Shown here: in pieces, positions 34,981 to 43,882 of the stretch
Position numbering within the stretch: the stretch's first letter is position 1
Layout of the letters: each line of letters starts with the position of its first letter
Source: Aquimarina pacifica
Lineage (GTDB): Bacteria; Bacteroidota; Bacteroidia; Flavobacteriales; Flavobacteriaceae
Assembly: GCF_000520955.1 (NCBI RefSeq)
Contig: NZ_JACC01000002.1
Span: 1 to 64,000 of the forward strand
DNA length: 64,000 nucleotides
Direction of reading: 5' to 3'
The notes under the pieces: model-generated
Seen by the model: the letters and a program-made list of their open reading frames with translations, nothing else
What the model was told of the DNA's origin: nothing
Database searches by the model: none
Made by a program: the position numbers and the translations under genes

Positions 34981-35628
34981 CTATGTGGAATAACTAATAC
35001 GATTTCTTTTGAAATTTGTGTGAAATAATAAAACAACCAAAAAAATTAGTAAAGCAATAAACGCTACATAAAAATAAATATTAGAAAATAAAGAAGCTGT
35101 CGAGGCTTCTTTTTCTAATACAAACGTGTTTTCCTCTACAAAAACCCTAACTTGATGGTTATTATTAGGATTCAAAATAAAATGATTTTTTTCAAATCCA
35201 TTTTTTAATATCCCTAATGCACTTTTACTTTTATAAATATTCTTAAAGGAAGTATTTTTTAAAAATATCGAGTGTATCTCCTTAGGAATACCCGAAACTT
35301 TAAAAATTACATTCGTCTCATGACCTAGTTTTACAAATCCATCCTCATGTATGGTAATTATTTCGTTTTCATTACAAATAATTTCAAGATTATTCCTGAC
35401 ATGATCTAAAACCATTTTTTTAAACTCCTCAGGAGATTTATAAGGGGTATCAGCAAAATTAAATCGCACTTCTTTCTGAAATGCTGTCAGAGAAGCCCCT
35501 ACTTAAATGACCCATTCGCTATTTTCTTTTTCTACCAAAAAGGTGGTTGACATATCGGGTTGATGTGCCTGCAGTAGAAAGCAAAAAAGTATGGATATCG
35601 AAAAAACAGTTTTTTTAAACATCAGCAT
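34981..35628 (-). pseudogene. Gene interrupted by a single in-frame TAA; secreted/membrane protein beside the YHYH gene
   Basis: Reading on the minus strand from ATG at 35628 (or 35622) gives a signal peptide (MFKKTVFSISILFCFLLQAH), then DMSTTFLVEKENSEWVI, then a TAA at 35505-35503, then VGASLTAFQKEVRFNFAD in the same frame and on to a normal stop at 34981. One base change (CAA to TAA would be enough) therefore splits an otherwise intact gene of about 215 codons. The remaining 3' part has its own open frame from a GTG at 35469 (162 residues) and ends with a transmembrane helix (about 20 residues) and a basic tail. Domain unknown. It lies 54 bp downstream of the YHYH lipoprotein gene and was probably co-transcribed. 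A sequencing error or stop read-through is possible. Confidence 0.75.
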
Positions 35629-35682
35629 TTTTTTAGTTATGATTTAATCTCAATAATGTATAAAGCATATATATTTTCTTTA

Positions 35683-36690
35683 CTAATTTGCATATGCACC
35701 ACTCAAGCAATTAATGAAGCTATTACTTCCGGCAGCAGCCACATGATAATGATACCCTCTTGTATCATCAGAATGCCCTCGACAATCATCTAAATCTGTT
35801 GGTTCATCACCAATATCATCTAATTGTGCATAAATCCCATATCCATCTAAGGCATATCCAATCATTGATGCATGCCCATCATCTTGCGTAATTTGTGTAG
35901 ATACTCCGGTCTCTGCATGGTAATGATATCCAGCTGCCAAGTTGATATGTCCGCCTGCATCATCAAAAGGAGCTAATGTATATGCACCTAAAATATCATC
36001 TGTCGGTGCCGGCTCATCAAATCGTACCCCATTAAAAGCAATACCTCTTACCGATGGACTGTTATCGCTGGGATCTCCTCCAAAACTTACCGAAGACGAT
36101 AACTTAACCGGTGTAATAGGTATCAAATACGTCTGTATAAGATCAGTAATATAAGAAGGAAGACATTCTACACAAAAATTCTCATACTCTTCACCTACAT
36201 TTGGATTAGCAGCATTTTCACAGTCCTCCTCTGTATCAGTTACATAAATATTCCCTTCATCATCATACATTTTCCAGGTATCATCTCCATAAAAAGTAGC
36301 CATGTTTTGAATAAAGGCTCCGTCTACATCATATACTTCTCCATTTTCTAACCAAATTCCTCCTTCTTCAGCCCCATCTGTTATGGTACTAGGGCACCAA
36401 GGTCCCATTTCATGATCAGAAGGAACACCCGTGGTCACAATTTGATAACAGTCTGTTTCTGTACCATCAGAAAGAGTACAAGGGACTGTAGTTATTGTGA
36501 CTGCTGATCCATCTGTTAAAAACAAAGAACTATCTACATCAATAGTACCATCATCAGTAGTTATAGAATCATCGTCTGTACTCTCAGAAGTATCATCACT
36601 ACTACAGTTACTAAATACAATTATAATAGCAATAAGCATTACTATTCGATGCATTGGTAACCTGTTCATAAATTCCTTCGTAATAATCAT
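35683..36690 (-). CDS. YHYH-domain lipoprotein
   Basis: The 335-residue protein has a lipobox (VFSNC) behind a hydrophobic segment, so the true start may be one of the internal Met codons (Met9 or Met13). An Asp/Ser/Thr-rich linker follows. The C-terminal half carries the YHYH family signature twice: AAGYHYHAETG and TRGYHYHVAAAG, with other His and Cys residues (DDCRGHSDD, NFCVECLPSY) that suggest metal binding. YHYH proteins are found widely in marine bacteria and their function is unknown. It probably forms a transcript with the broken gene downstream. Confidence 0.85.
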   Translation of the reverse strand: MIITKEFMNRLPMHRIVMLIAIIIVFSNCSSDDTSESTDDDSITTDDGTIDVDSSLFLTDGSAVTITTVPCTLSDGTETDCYQIVTTGVPSDHEMGPWCPSTITDGAEEGGIWLENGEVYDVDGAFIQNMATFYGDDTWKMYDDEGNIYVTDTEEDCENAANPNVGEEYENFCVECLPSYITDLIQTYLIPITPVKLSSSVSFGGDPSDNSPSVRGIAFNGVRFDEPAPTDDILGAYTLAPFDDAGGHINLAAGYHYHAETGVSTQITQDDGHASMIGYALDGYGIYAQLDDIGDEPTDLDDCRGHSDDTRGYHYHVAAAGSNSFINCLSGAYAN

Positions 36691-37040
36691 ACCATTCAGT
36701 TTTAAATATTTTTTTTATTAAGTTGTACAGATACCAATACTACGATACAATATATCTCACCTAATAAACACGTATGGTATATATAGTAACGGAAATATGA
36801 GCAACAAGTTCTCACTAGTTACCCACTTTTCAATCAATAGTGTTTAGTTTTAAGTGAAAACACACATATTATCATTTTCACTTAACTGTTATTCAATAAA
36901 ACCCATCACTTTTGGTATGTTTCTGAACTGAAATAAAAGAAACTTGTTTGAAGTAAATAACAAGTTTCTATTGTTGAAGTATTAAAAAAGTAGTACTCTG
37001 ACATGAATTTCCGAAGAAAATATTTCAGAATAGCGCATAT
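36691..37040. other. Intergenic region (350 bp)
   Basis: No gene. Holds the terminator at 36938-36969 for the minus-strand gene above it and presumably the promoter of the YHYH gene. Confidence 0.5.
36938..36969 (-). terminator. Rho-independent terminator of the C-terminally anchored secreted protein gene
   Basis: Perfect 11-bp stem (AGAAACTTGTT and its complement) with a 10-nt loop; on the minus strand it is followed by TTTTATTT. Lies about 70 bp past the stop codon at 37041. Confidence 0.75.
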
Positions 37041-38750
37041 TTATTTTCTTTTTTTAATCGTAAAAAACACTGCTATCAAAATAAGAAGTACAGCTAATAA
37101 AACCACATACAGTTTAAAATCAGAATTTTTTCTTACACTTTTTGCTATAACAAATGGTGATAAACTAGTTACATTACCACAAATGGTATTTGTAGTTGTA
37201 TCAATTGATGTAGTAACATTAACCCATACACCATCTTCATAATGCAATAAATTTAAGTCTGGTCCCTCACAAGATTCATCATATTGCATACAAATAGTTA
37301 TTGTTCCCTCATAATCAGAGGTAGTCGTAATATTATAAAATATTGAAGGGTCACAAAGTGAAAAATTTCCGCTTAAAGCTGGTCCGGTTTCTTGTTCAGA
37401 TACTTTTGTAATCCCTACACTTTCTACTCTATCAAAAGTGAGTGTTGCATCCCCTTCTGTTACCGCTACAGAGGTACCCAAAGGTGTATTAGCAGGATCA
37501 CTGTATAAAATAATGTCATCCATTATGTTTTCTGCAAAATCTGTTTGCACATAAATTTCTGCAATGCCATCATCAAGATCCTCGAATGAACAATCCGTAT
37601 ATGTAAAAATACCAGAACCTGTAATATCAATTGTGGGATTTACATCAATTAAATTTTCGGGAATAGCATTATTTATCGTTTTGTATGCTTTTATTATGCT
37701 TTTAGGATTTATTGCATTGGGCCTGGCTGTCTTGTCATTTTTTGCTCGTAAACTAATTTTGGGAATGGTAATATAAGTCCATGTATCTGGCTTACTTCGA
37801 TCAAATCCGGGGGTTGTCATATCTACAAATCGAAACAAAAACTTTCCACTTTCACAATTTGTACAAGGTGGTATTGTACAGTCATTGTTTAAAAAACTAT
37901 AAAACAAGGCTTTGTTACCAAAATCTAAATGTCCTGCAATTTTTCCGTTCAGGTCAACAATTAGAAATAAAACTTCATTAGGATCATGCACTGTGTCATT
38001 GTCTACACCATCTATGTCTACAGGAAATCCTTTCGTAGTTCCTTCACAAATAAAGTCCGAGGGTACTTTTGTAGAAATATCATCAGTACTTTGAGGTGCA
38101 ATAAGGCCATTCTGCCCGTAGGATATATTATCTAGCAATGTCCAAGAATCTTTAGTGTTACTGGCAATTGTAATTTCTGTAAAAGGAGTGCTCGTAATGA
38201 TTCCGAAATAACGAACATTCCAATCAGGTATTCCTAACGATGCTTTTTCTAAGACACCTGTTATACCTGTATTAGTAGTAAAAGTTAACTCTCCTTCATC
38301 TACTTCACTGAGAGCATTTGCCCAATCAATAATATAAAATCCAAATGCATTAATTTCTGCAGAAATACCTCTAAAATTAGAAAACTTAATTTTTGAAGGA
38401 TTATCTTTATTTACTTGATTTGAACTAAAAAAAATGGCTTGATTGCCATCAGTTGCATGCTCTGTATCCCATACCTGCATTATCACCGCTCCTTCACTAT
38501 CAATCTGAAAACGATTGGTAAGATCGTTTCCTGAGATTTGTGTAACTACATTCGCCCCGGTTATTGGAGCTAATCCTTCAAAACTTTCTGTTACGATTGC
38601 TGTTCCTGCATATTGCAAAAATTCTGTTCTATCTTCAATGACACTAATTTGAGCATTTATAGGCAGAAAGAAAGTTACAAGAAAAATGAGAGTGTAAAAT
38701 TGGTATTTCTGTGTAGAGACACCTTTAATTTGTATAAGCCGAGTTTTCAT
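37041..38750 (-). CDS. Secreted protein with C-terminal membrane anchor, unknown function
   Basis: The 569-residue protein has a signal region ending near LPINAQ (residue 34) and an N-terminal jelly-roll-like domain (about 36-215: TESFEGLAPITGANV ... WTLLDNISYG) of the choice-of-anchor type. The middle region has paired cysteines (CTIPPCTNCESGKFLF) and a beta-sandwich part, ending NTICGNVTSLSPFVIA. The C-terminus is a single transmembrane helix followed by the basic end KKRK. That layout (linker, helix, basic tail) looks like a PEP-CTERM/LPXTG-style sorting tag, but I see no matching motif before the helix, and no exosortase gene is in the window. Function unknown. Confidence 0.6.
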   Translation of the reverse strand: MKTRLIQIKGVSTQKYQFYTLIFLVTFFLPINAQISVIEDRTEFLQYAGTAIVTESFEGLAPITGANVVTQISGNDLTNRFQIDSEGAVIMQVWDTEHATDGNQAIFFSSNQVNKDNPSKIKFSNFRGISAEINAFGFYIIDWANALSEVDEGELTFTTNTGITGVLEKASLGIPDWNVRYFGIITSTPFTEITIASNTKDSWTLLDNISYGQNGLIAPQSTDDISTKVPSDFICEGTTKGFPVDIDGVDNDTVHDPNEVLFLIVDLNGKIAGHLDFGNKALFYSFLNNDCTIPPCTNCESGKFLFRFVDMTTPGFDRSKPDTWTYITIPKISLRAKNDKTARPNAINPKSIIKAYKTINNAIPENLIDVNPTIDITGSGIFTYTDCSFEDLDDGIAEIYVQTDFAENIMDDIILYSDPANTPLGTSVAVTEGDATLTFDRVESVGITKVSEQETGPALSGNFSLCDPSIFYNITTTSDYEGTITICMQYDESCEGPDLNLLHYEDGVWVNVTTSIDTTTNTICGNVTSLSPFVIAKSVRKNSDFKLYVVLLAVLLILIAVFFTIKKRK

Positions 38751-38985
38751 TAGGTATGTGTTTAACTACATTGAAAATTAAACAGAAGAATCATACATTA
38801 TCTGTTCAATTAATTTACAATAAACTAGTTATTAAGGATTTGTTTGATACCCAAAACTAATCTTTAAACACGCTCATTACTTAAGGCTATTTCCCTTTTA
38901 TGCTTGAGGTATTTACCCCTTTTTTCGCAAGGTATAGCACCCTATAAAAATGTTCTACTTGATATAAAAAATTTATAAAAAGGAT

Positions 38986-40215
38986 TTATTCTACTACTAA
39001 TGAAGTGTCAAATATTACTTTACTAGCCAAGGTTTTATGAACCGGGCATTTTGAGGCAATCTCCTTTAACCTATCTTTTTGTGTTTCATCTAAATTACCA
39101 AGCAATCGTAATTTCTTGGTAATATGATCTAGATACCCAGATTTTTCTATGGTTACCCCTAACTCATCGCTATGCTTTTTTGCATGTGAGATATAAACAA
39201 ATACTTCTTGCAAATCCCATTTTTTACGCTCTGCATATAACTTAAGCGTCATTACTGTGCAAGCTGCTAATGCTGCATTTAAATATTCATAGGGAGACGG
39301 TCCATAATCATCGCCATTTATAGAGGCCGGCTCATCTGCAATCATTGAGTGATTTTTTGTCTGAATATGTGTTGTAAAGTTATTTTCTAACAAATTAAGG
39401 TGCCCAACCAATTGTTCTCCTTCTGTTTCTAACATTACATTTTCTTTATGCGGAAAATAACGTTTAACCCACGCACCAATAACATCTCCTACATATACAC
39501 TATCCAAACGGTTGGTAAGCAAATGATCCGCATTATCTAGACTAATAAAACTCTTAGGATGTTTAGCAAATTCATACAATTCTTTTGCATTATCAATTTC
39601 TACAGTTTTATCCATAGGTGAATGCATAATTAATAAGGGTTTTCGAAGTTTTTTTACAATAGAAAGAAGATCTGTTTTATCAAAATCATCGATAAATTCT
39701 TTGTTTATTATAAAGGGTCTACCTCCTATATTAACAGAAATATTTTCGGATGATTCGACAAGGTTTAATTGGTTTGAAAACAAGTGTTTTACATGATTAA
39801 TTGTCGAAGGAGCCCCTATTGTCGCTACTGCCTTTATATCCTTTAATTGCTCCGCTGCAACCAAAACGGCAGCTCCCCCAAGGGAATGTCCTATTAGCAA
39901 TCTTGGCGTCCCATAATTATTTAAAATATAGTCATGTACAGACAGAATATCTGCAACATTTGCCGAAAAATGACTGTCTGAAAAATCACCTTCACTTCTA
40001 CCCAGACCCGTAAAATCAAAACGCACTACTCCGAAACCGTGAGTTGTCAGCGCCCTACTTATATTTTTTACAGCGCTTAATGAGCTACTACAAGAAAAAC
40101 AATGAGCAAAAATCGCATAATAATTGGGCTTTTGGTTTGCAGGAAGCTCAAGATAAGCTCTTAACAAGTTTCCTTCTTTGTTTGTAATGTCTAATATCAA
40201 ATTTTTTACCCCCAT
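38986..40215 (-). CDS. Bifunctional alpha/beta hydrolase-OsmC family protein
   Basis: The 409-residue protein joins an alpha/beta hydrolase (about 1-255: oxyanion FAHCFSCS, nucleophile in GHSLGGAA, Asp in SPMDKTVE, His in NADHLL) to an OsmC-type domain (about 265-409) with its two reactive cysteines in [19 protein letters not shown]-like context and KCPVHKTL. OsmC proteins reduce organic hydroperoxides through these thiols. The fusion is known in Bacteroidota and proteobacteria as a single gene; the hydrolase substrate is not established. Monocistronic in this window. Confidence 0.88.
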   Translation of the reverse strand: MGVKNLILDITNKEGNLLRAYLELPANQKPNYYAIFAHCFSCSSSLSAVKNISRALTTHGFGVVRFDFTGLGRSEGDFSDSHFSANVADILSVHDYILNNYGTPRLLIGHSLGGAAVLVAAEQLKDIKAVATIGAPSTINHVKHLFSNQLNLVESSENISVNIGGRPFIINKEFIDDFDKTDLLSIVKKLRKPLLIMHSPMDKTVEIDNAKELYEFAKHPKSFISLDNADHLLTNRLDSVYVGDVIGAWVKRYFPHKENVMLETEGEQLVGHLNLLENNFTTHIQTKNHSMIADEPASINGDDYGPSPYEYLNAALAACTVMTLKLYAERKKWDLQEVFVYISHAKKHSDELGVTIEKSGYLDHITKKLRLLGNLDETQKDRLKEIASKCPVHKTLASKVIFDTSLVVE

Positions 40216-40495
40216 TATATTTCAATTTAACTCCAATAGTCTTGTTCTTCAAGTTAAGAAAAAAATGAGGTAATTTTCATAATGTCCCCTACTCTTTACT
40301 ATAAAACACTTATTACTTATCCTAGCTTTCTTAATAAACTTAGAAATATAATAGAGAATTGTTTTCTTAGTTTTATATAGTCGAACTATGATTAAATAAA
40401 AATATAGTTCAGCATAAGTATCTATGGTAGTTCTAGTCGCAATACATTCTCTATTTTATTTAGGTAAGTTAAATTTATGCGAAGAAAATATGTGT

Positions 40496-42061
40496 CTAAG
40501 AGCTACACGAAAGCATTGAACACCCTATTTTATTTCGAGCCCAATCAGGTCTTTTAGCAAACCATTTTTCATTTTCTAACTGCTCTTTATACGGATACAA
40601 TAAGAGTTGATATAACTCTTGTATTACCTGATAATTACCTTTTTCTGCTTCTTCTATTGCCAGTTGTGCCATATAATTTCTCAAAACATACTTAGGATTT
40701 ATCATATTCATTTCCTTTTGTCTATCCGTATCAGAATGTGTTTCATTTTGTAACCGATCTAAATAACTTGATAACCAATTTTGCCAAGCAGCTTCTGTTT
40801 CTGATTTGATCTCATTAACCTCATAAAATGCTTCTTTTATTTTTGTCATTGCGTCATCTACAGAATCTGTCTTTTTTACTACACTTAGATTTCTATAAAA
40901 GATAGTCATATCAGTTTCTGCCAATTGTAGTATCTGTTCAATAGATGAGATTAAGGAATTATCATTTTTATCATTCTGGTACAATCCTAATTTTGACTTC
41001 ATCATTTTAAAATGCGCTATTTCATAATCTGTTTTAAAAGTTTCTAAAATTCCTTCTAATGGAGCGACATCTTCTATTAATGGATACAGTGCATTAGCAA
41101 GTTTCATTAAATTCCATAAAACAATATTAGGCTGATTACCGAATCTATACCTTTTGTGTTGTCTATCTGTGGTATTGGGTGTCCATTCTGGATCGAATCC
41201 CTCTAACCATCCATAAGGGCCATAATCAATAGTAAGACCAAGAATAGACATATTATCAGTATTCATAACTCCGTGAACAAAACCAACACGCTGCCAATGA
41301 ATTACCATATCCAAATTCAACTTACTTACTTCAGAAAATAGATCAATGTATGCTTGTTTTCCTTTAGATTTTATCTGCGGGTAAAAGTGTTTAATCGTAT
41401 AATCTGCTAGTATTTTCAAATTTTTTTTATCTTCATAGGCGGCCAATATTTCAAAATTTCCAAACCTAATAAAAGTAGGTGCTACTCGAGTTACAATTGC
41501 CCCTTCTTCATATTCTTGATTTCCGTTATACAATATATCTCTTAATACTTTATCTCCAGTCAATGCTAATGATAGTGCTCTTGTGGTCGGAACACCTAAA
41601 TGATACATAGCCTCACTACATAAATATTCGCGAATAGAAGACCGCAATACCGCTAGTCCATCGGCCATACGAGAATATGGCGTTTCCCCAGCTCCTTTAA
41701 GCTGGATTGCCCATCGTTTATTATTATAAAAAACTTCTGTCAAATTTATGGCACGCCCATCTCCTAATTGACCTGCCCAATTACCAAACTGATGACCACC
41801 ATAACACATTGCATAAGGCGTCGTGTTTGGCAAGACACTGTTTCCTGTAAAGACTGTAAGAAAATCGTCTGATTGAATATCATGTTTAGACAGACCGATC
41901 AACGCTGAGACATGATCTGAAGCGTGAAGAAGAAGCGGTTTTGATGTTTTTTTTGGTAAAACAAAAGAAAAACAGGCTTTTCTTACCGGCCTACGGGTAT
42001 TTTCATGAATACTATCAGCAGGTAATTCTTTGGTAAAAGTATCGTTTATTTCTAACTTCAT
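40496..42061 (-). CDS. selO: Protein adenylyltransferase SelO (YdiU family)
   Basis: The 521-residue pseudokinase-fold protein has the SelO motifs GGHQFGNWAGQLGDGRA (88-104), QLKGAGETPYSRMADG, VLRSSIREYLCSEAM and VHGVMNTDNMSILG, followed by DYGPYGWLEGFDPEWTPN. Family members transfer AMP to protein Ser/Thr/Tyr residues and act in redox homeostasis. The C-terminus ends CSMLSCSS, with Cys where vertebrate SelO has selenocysteine; it probably forms the redox switch. The gene is 3 bp downstream of the uracil-DNA glycosylase gene, so the two are likely co-transcribed. Confidence 0.93.
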   Translation of the reverse strand: MKLEINDTFTKELPADSIHENTRRPVRKACFSFVLPKKTSKPLLLHASDHVSALIGLSKHDIQSDDFLTVFTGNSVLPNTTPYAMCYGGHQFGNWAGQLGDGRAINLTEVFYNNKRWAIQLKGAGETPYSRMADGLAVLRSSIREYLCSEAMYHLGVPTTRALSLALTGDKVLRDILYNGNQEYEEGAIVTRVAPTFIRFGNFEILAAYEDKKNLKILADYTIKHFYPQIKSKGKQAYIDLFSEVSKLNLDMVIHWQRVGFVHGVMNTDNMSILGLTIDYGPYGWLEGFDPEWTPNTTDRQHKRYRFGNQPNIVLWNLMKLANALYPLIEDVAPLEGILETFKTDYEIAHFKMMKSKLGLYQNDKNDNSLISSIEQILQLAETDMTIFYRNLSVVKKTDSVDDAMTKIKEAFYEVNEIKSETEAAWQNWLSSYLDRLQNETHSDTDRQKEMNMINPKYVLRNYMAQLAIEEAEKGNYQVIQELYQLLLYPYKEQLENEKWFAKRPDWARNKIGCSMLSCSS

Positions 42062-42064
42062 AGA

Positions 42065-42658
42065 TCACAAATTTAAAGATTGTACTTTTAATTTAAGACC
42101 AGGAATAACAGTTTCTTTGAACCAGCTATTCTTTGCCTGCCAAATATTATTTCTTGGTGAAGGATGAGGTAACACGAAATATTCTGGCAAGTATTCTTCA
42201 AAATTTTTTACTGTCTCTGTAAGTGTTCTTTTTGCTTTGTTTTGAAGATAATAGTTTTGGGCATATGAACCTATGAGTATAGTAAGTTCAACTTTTTTGA
42301 TTTGCTCTAGTAGTACATTATGCCACAGAGGCGCACATTCTTTTCTGGGAGGCAAATCTCCTGTTTTTCCTTTTCCGGGATAACAAAACCCCATAGGAAT
42401 TAATGCAACTCTTGAAGGATCATAAAAAATATCCGAATCGATTCCCATCCAATTCCTCAAATTTTCTCCACTTTTATCATCCCACGGAATCCCTGTTTTA
42501 TGAACCACACTACCAGGAGCTTGACCTATAATAACAACTTTACTTTCTTTACTACATGATACTATAGGTCTTGGTCCTAGTTCTAAATATTCAGAACATT
42601 TAGTACATTTTGATATCTCTAATAACAGATCTCTCATACATAAAATACTTTGACACAA
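42065..42658 (-). CDS. Uracil-DNA glycosylase family protein
   Basis: The protein of up to 197 residues has the UDG superfamily motifs: motif I region IIGQAPG (about 42-49), a middle loop with GIPWDDKSGENLRNWMGI, and motif II HPSPRNN near residue 164. CTKC at the N-terminus (18-21) recalls the Fe-S cluster cysteines of family 4, but other cluster cysteines are unclear, so I keep the call at family level. The start may be the later ATG at 42637 (MRDLLLEI), which removes seven residues. It excises deaminated bases from DNA. Operon with selO; divergent from the EamA transporter gene. Confidence 0.85.
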   Translation of the reverse strand: MCQSILCMRDLLLEISKCTKCSEYLELGPRPIVSCSKESKVVIIGQAPGSVVHKTGIPWDDKSGENLRNWMGIDSDIFYDPSRVALIPMGFCYPGKGKTGDLPPRKECAPLWHNVLLEQIKKVELTILIGSYAQNYYLQNKAKRTLTETVKNFEEYLPEYFVLPHPSPRNNIWQAKNSWFKETVIPGLKLKVQSLNL

Positions 42659-42747
42659 TGTAAGATAATTTGGCCACCCCTTACCATCATGGATATAATA
42701 AAAAACAAATTTATAAAGACTTTAATCCAAAAAATAACTCCTAAATA

Positions 42748-42777
42748 TTGGTGTTTTTTTTCAATAAACTATCTTCG
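42748..42777 (+). promoter_or_regulatory. Bacteroidota-type promoter for the EamA gene
   Basis: TTG at 42748-42750, a 19-nt spacer, and TATCTTCG at 42770-42777 fit the TTG-N19-TAnnTTTG consensus with one mismatch. The transcription start would lie about at the ATG at 42783, implying a leaderless or nearly leaderless mRNA. Confidence 0.6.
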
Positions 42778-42782
42778 CGCGC

Positions 42783-43682
42783 ATGTGGATGTATTTGGGA
42801 TTAATATCGGCTTTATTTTTGGGATTATATAATTTATGTAAAAAACATGCGGTACAAGGAAATGAGGTATTTCCTGTACTTTTGGGAACAACTTTTTCGG
42901 GTTTACTACTACTAGTTCCTGTATACCTGCTTTCGATATTTTTACCAGAATATACTCATAATATAGGTCTTTATATTGATGACATTACATGGACTGTTCA
43001 TGGGTATATTTTTATAAAATCTATGCTTATGGCTAGTTCTTGGGTACTTGCCTATCAAGCTCTTAAACATTTACCTATAACAATAGTTACTCCTATACGC
43101 TCTGCGGGACCTTTTTTTACATTTATAGGTGCAATTCTACTGTATCAAGAACGACCAAATAATTGGCAATGGATTGGTTTCTTTGTTATTATTTTCTCAG
43201 TAATATTATATTCTCAAATCGGTAAAAAAGAAGGAATTAACTTCTCTCGCAATAAATGGATTTTTGCGATTATCGGAGCTACTTTTTTAGGGGCTTCTAG
43301 TGGGCTATATGATAAGTTTTTAATTCAATATCAAGAATTGACTCCGCAAACATTGCAATTTTGGTTCTGCTGGTATACTGTACTTATATTACTTTGTATT
43401 CTTGGGATTACATGGTTTCCTAAAGTTGAAAAAAGAAAAGCTTTTAAATGGAGATGGAGCATCCCTGCTGTCGGTATATTACTTCAATTAGCCGATTATT
43501 TTTATTTTAAGGCGTTACAAGATCCAGAAGCATTAATTATGCTTCTTTCGGCAATAAAACGTAGTCAAATACTTATTGCAGTAATAATAGGGGGTCTTAT
43601 TTTTAAAGAAAAAAACAAACGTAAAAAACTAATCCCTCTGTTCGGAATATTATTGGGTGTTTTTATGATTTTATATTCTTAA
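42783..43682 (+). CDS. EamA/DMT-family transporter
   Basis: The 299-residue protein has ten predicted transmembrane helices in two EamA repeats (first half ending VIILYSQIGKK with SVILYSQIG; second starting NKWIFAIIGATFLGASSG). DMT proteins export or import small metabolites such as amino acids or nucleotides; the substrate cannot be told from sequence. The helix ends PITIVTPIRSAGPFF (about 99-113) and AIKRSQILIAVIIGG fit the family. A promoter sits directly upstream, and a terminator hairpin downstream. It is not closely similar to the second EamA protein at 46178-47035. Confidence 0.85.
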   Translation: MWMYLGLISALFLGLYNLCKKHAVQGNEVFPVLLGTTFSGLLLLVPVYLLSIFLPEYTHNIGLYIDDITWTVHGYIFIKSMLMASSWVLAYQALKHLPITIVTPIRSAGPFFTFIGAILLYQERPNNWQWIGFFVIIFSVILYSQIGKKEGINFSRNKWIFAIIGATFLGASSGLYDKFLIQYQELTPQTLQFWFCWYTVLILLCILGITWFPKVEKRKAFKWRWSIPAVGILLQLADYFYFKALQDPEALIMLLSAIKRSQILIAVIIGGLIFKEKNKRKKLIPLFGILLGVFMILYS

Positions 43683-43804
43683 TATATCTATCTAATTAGC
43701 AATACATAGAATTACTGCTTTATTATTCCCAAAAACAACCTATGATATGGTTTGTTTTGTACTCAAAAATATAGTAAAAAAGAAAATCTTTATTAAGCTT
43801 AAAA

Positions 43805-43832
43805 AAAAGGTTGCCTAATTAGACAACCTTTT
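43805..43832. terminator. Bidirectional rho-independent terminator
   Basis: 9-bp stem AAAAGGTTG/CAACCTTTT with a 10-nt loop between the convergent EamA and alginate lyase genes. The plus strand ends in TTTT and the minus strand in at least eight T. Confidence 0.8.
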
Positions 43833-43882
43833 CACATAAATATATTAACAAAATAGTATAGGGCTTAATAATATACCTTTTG

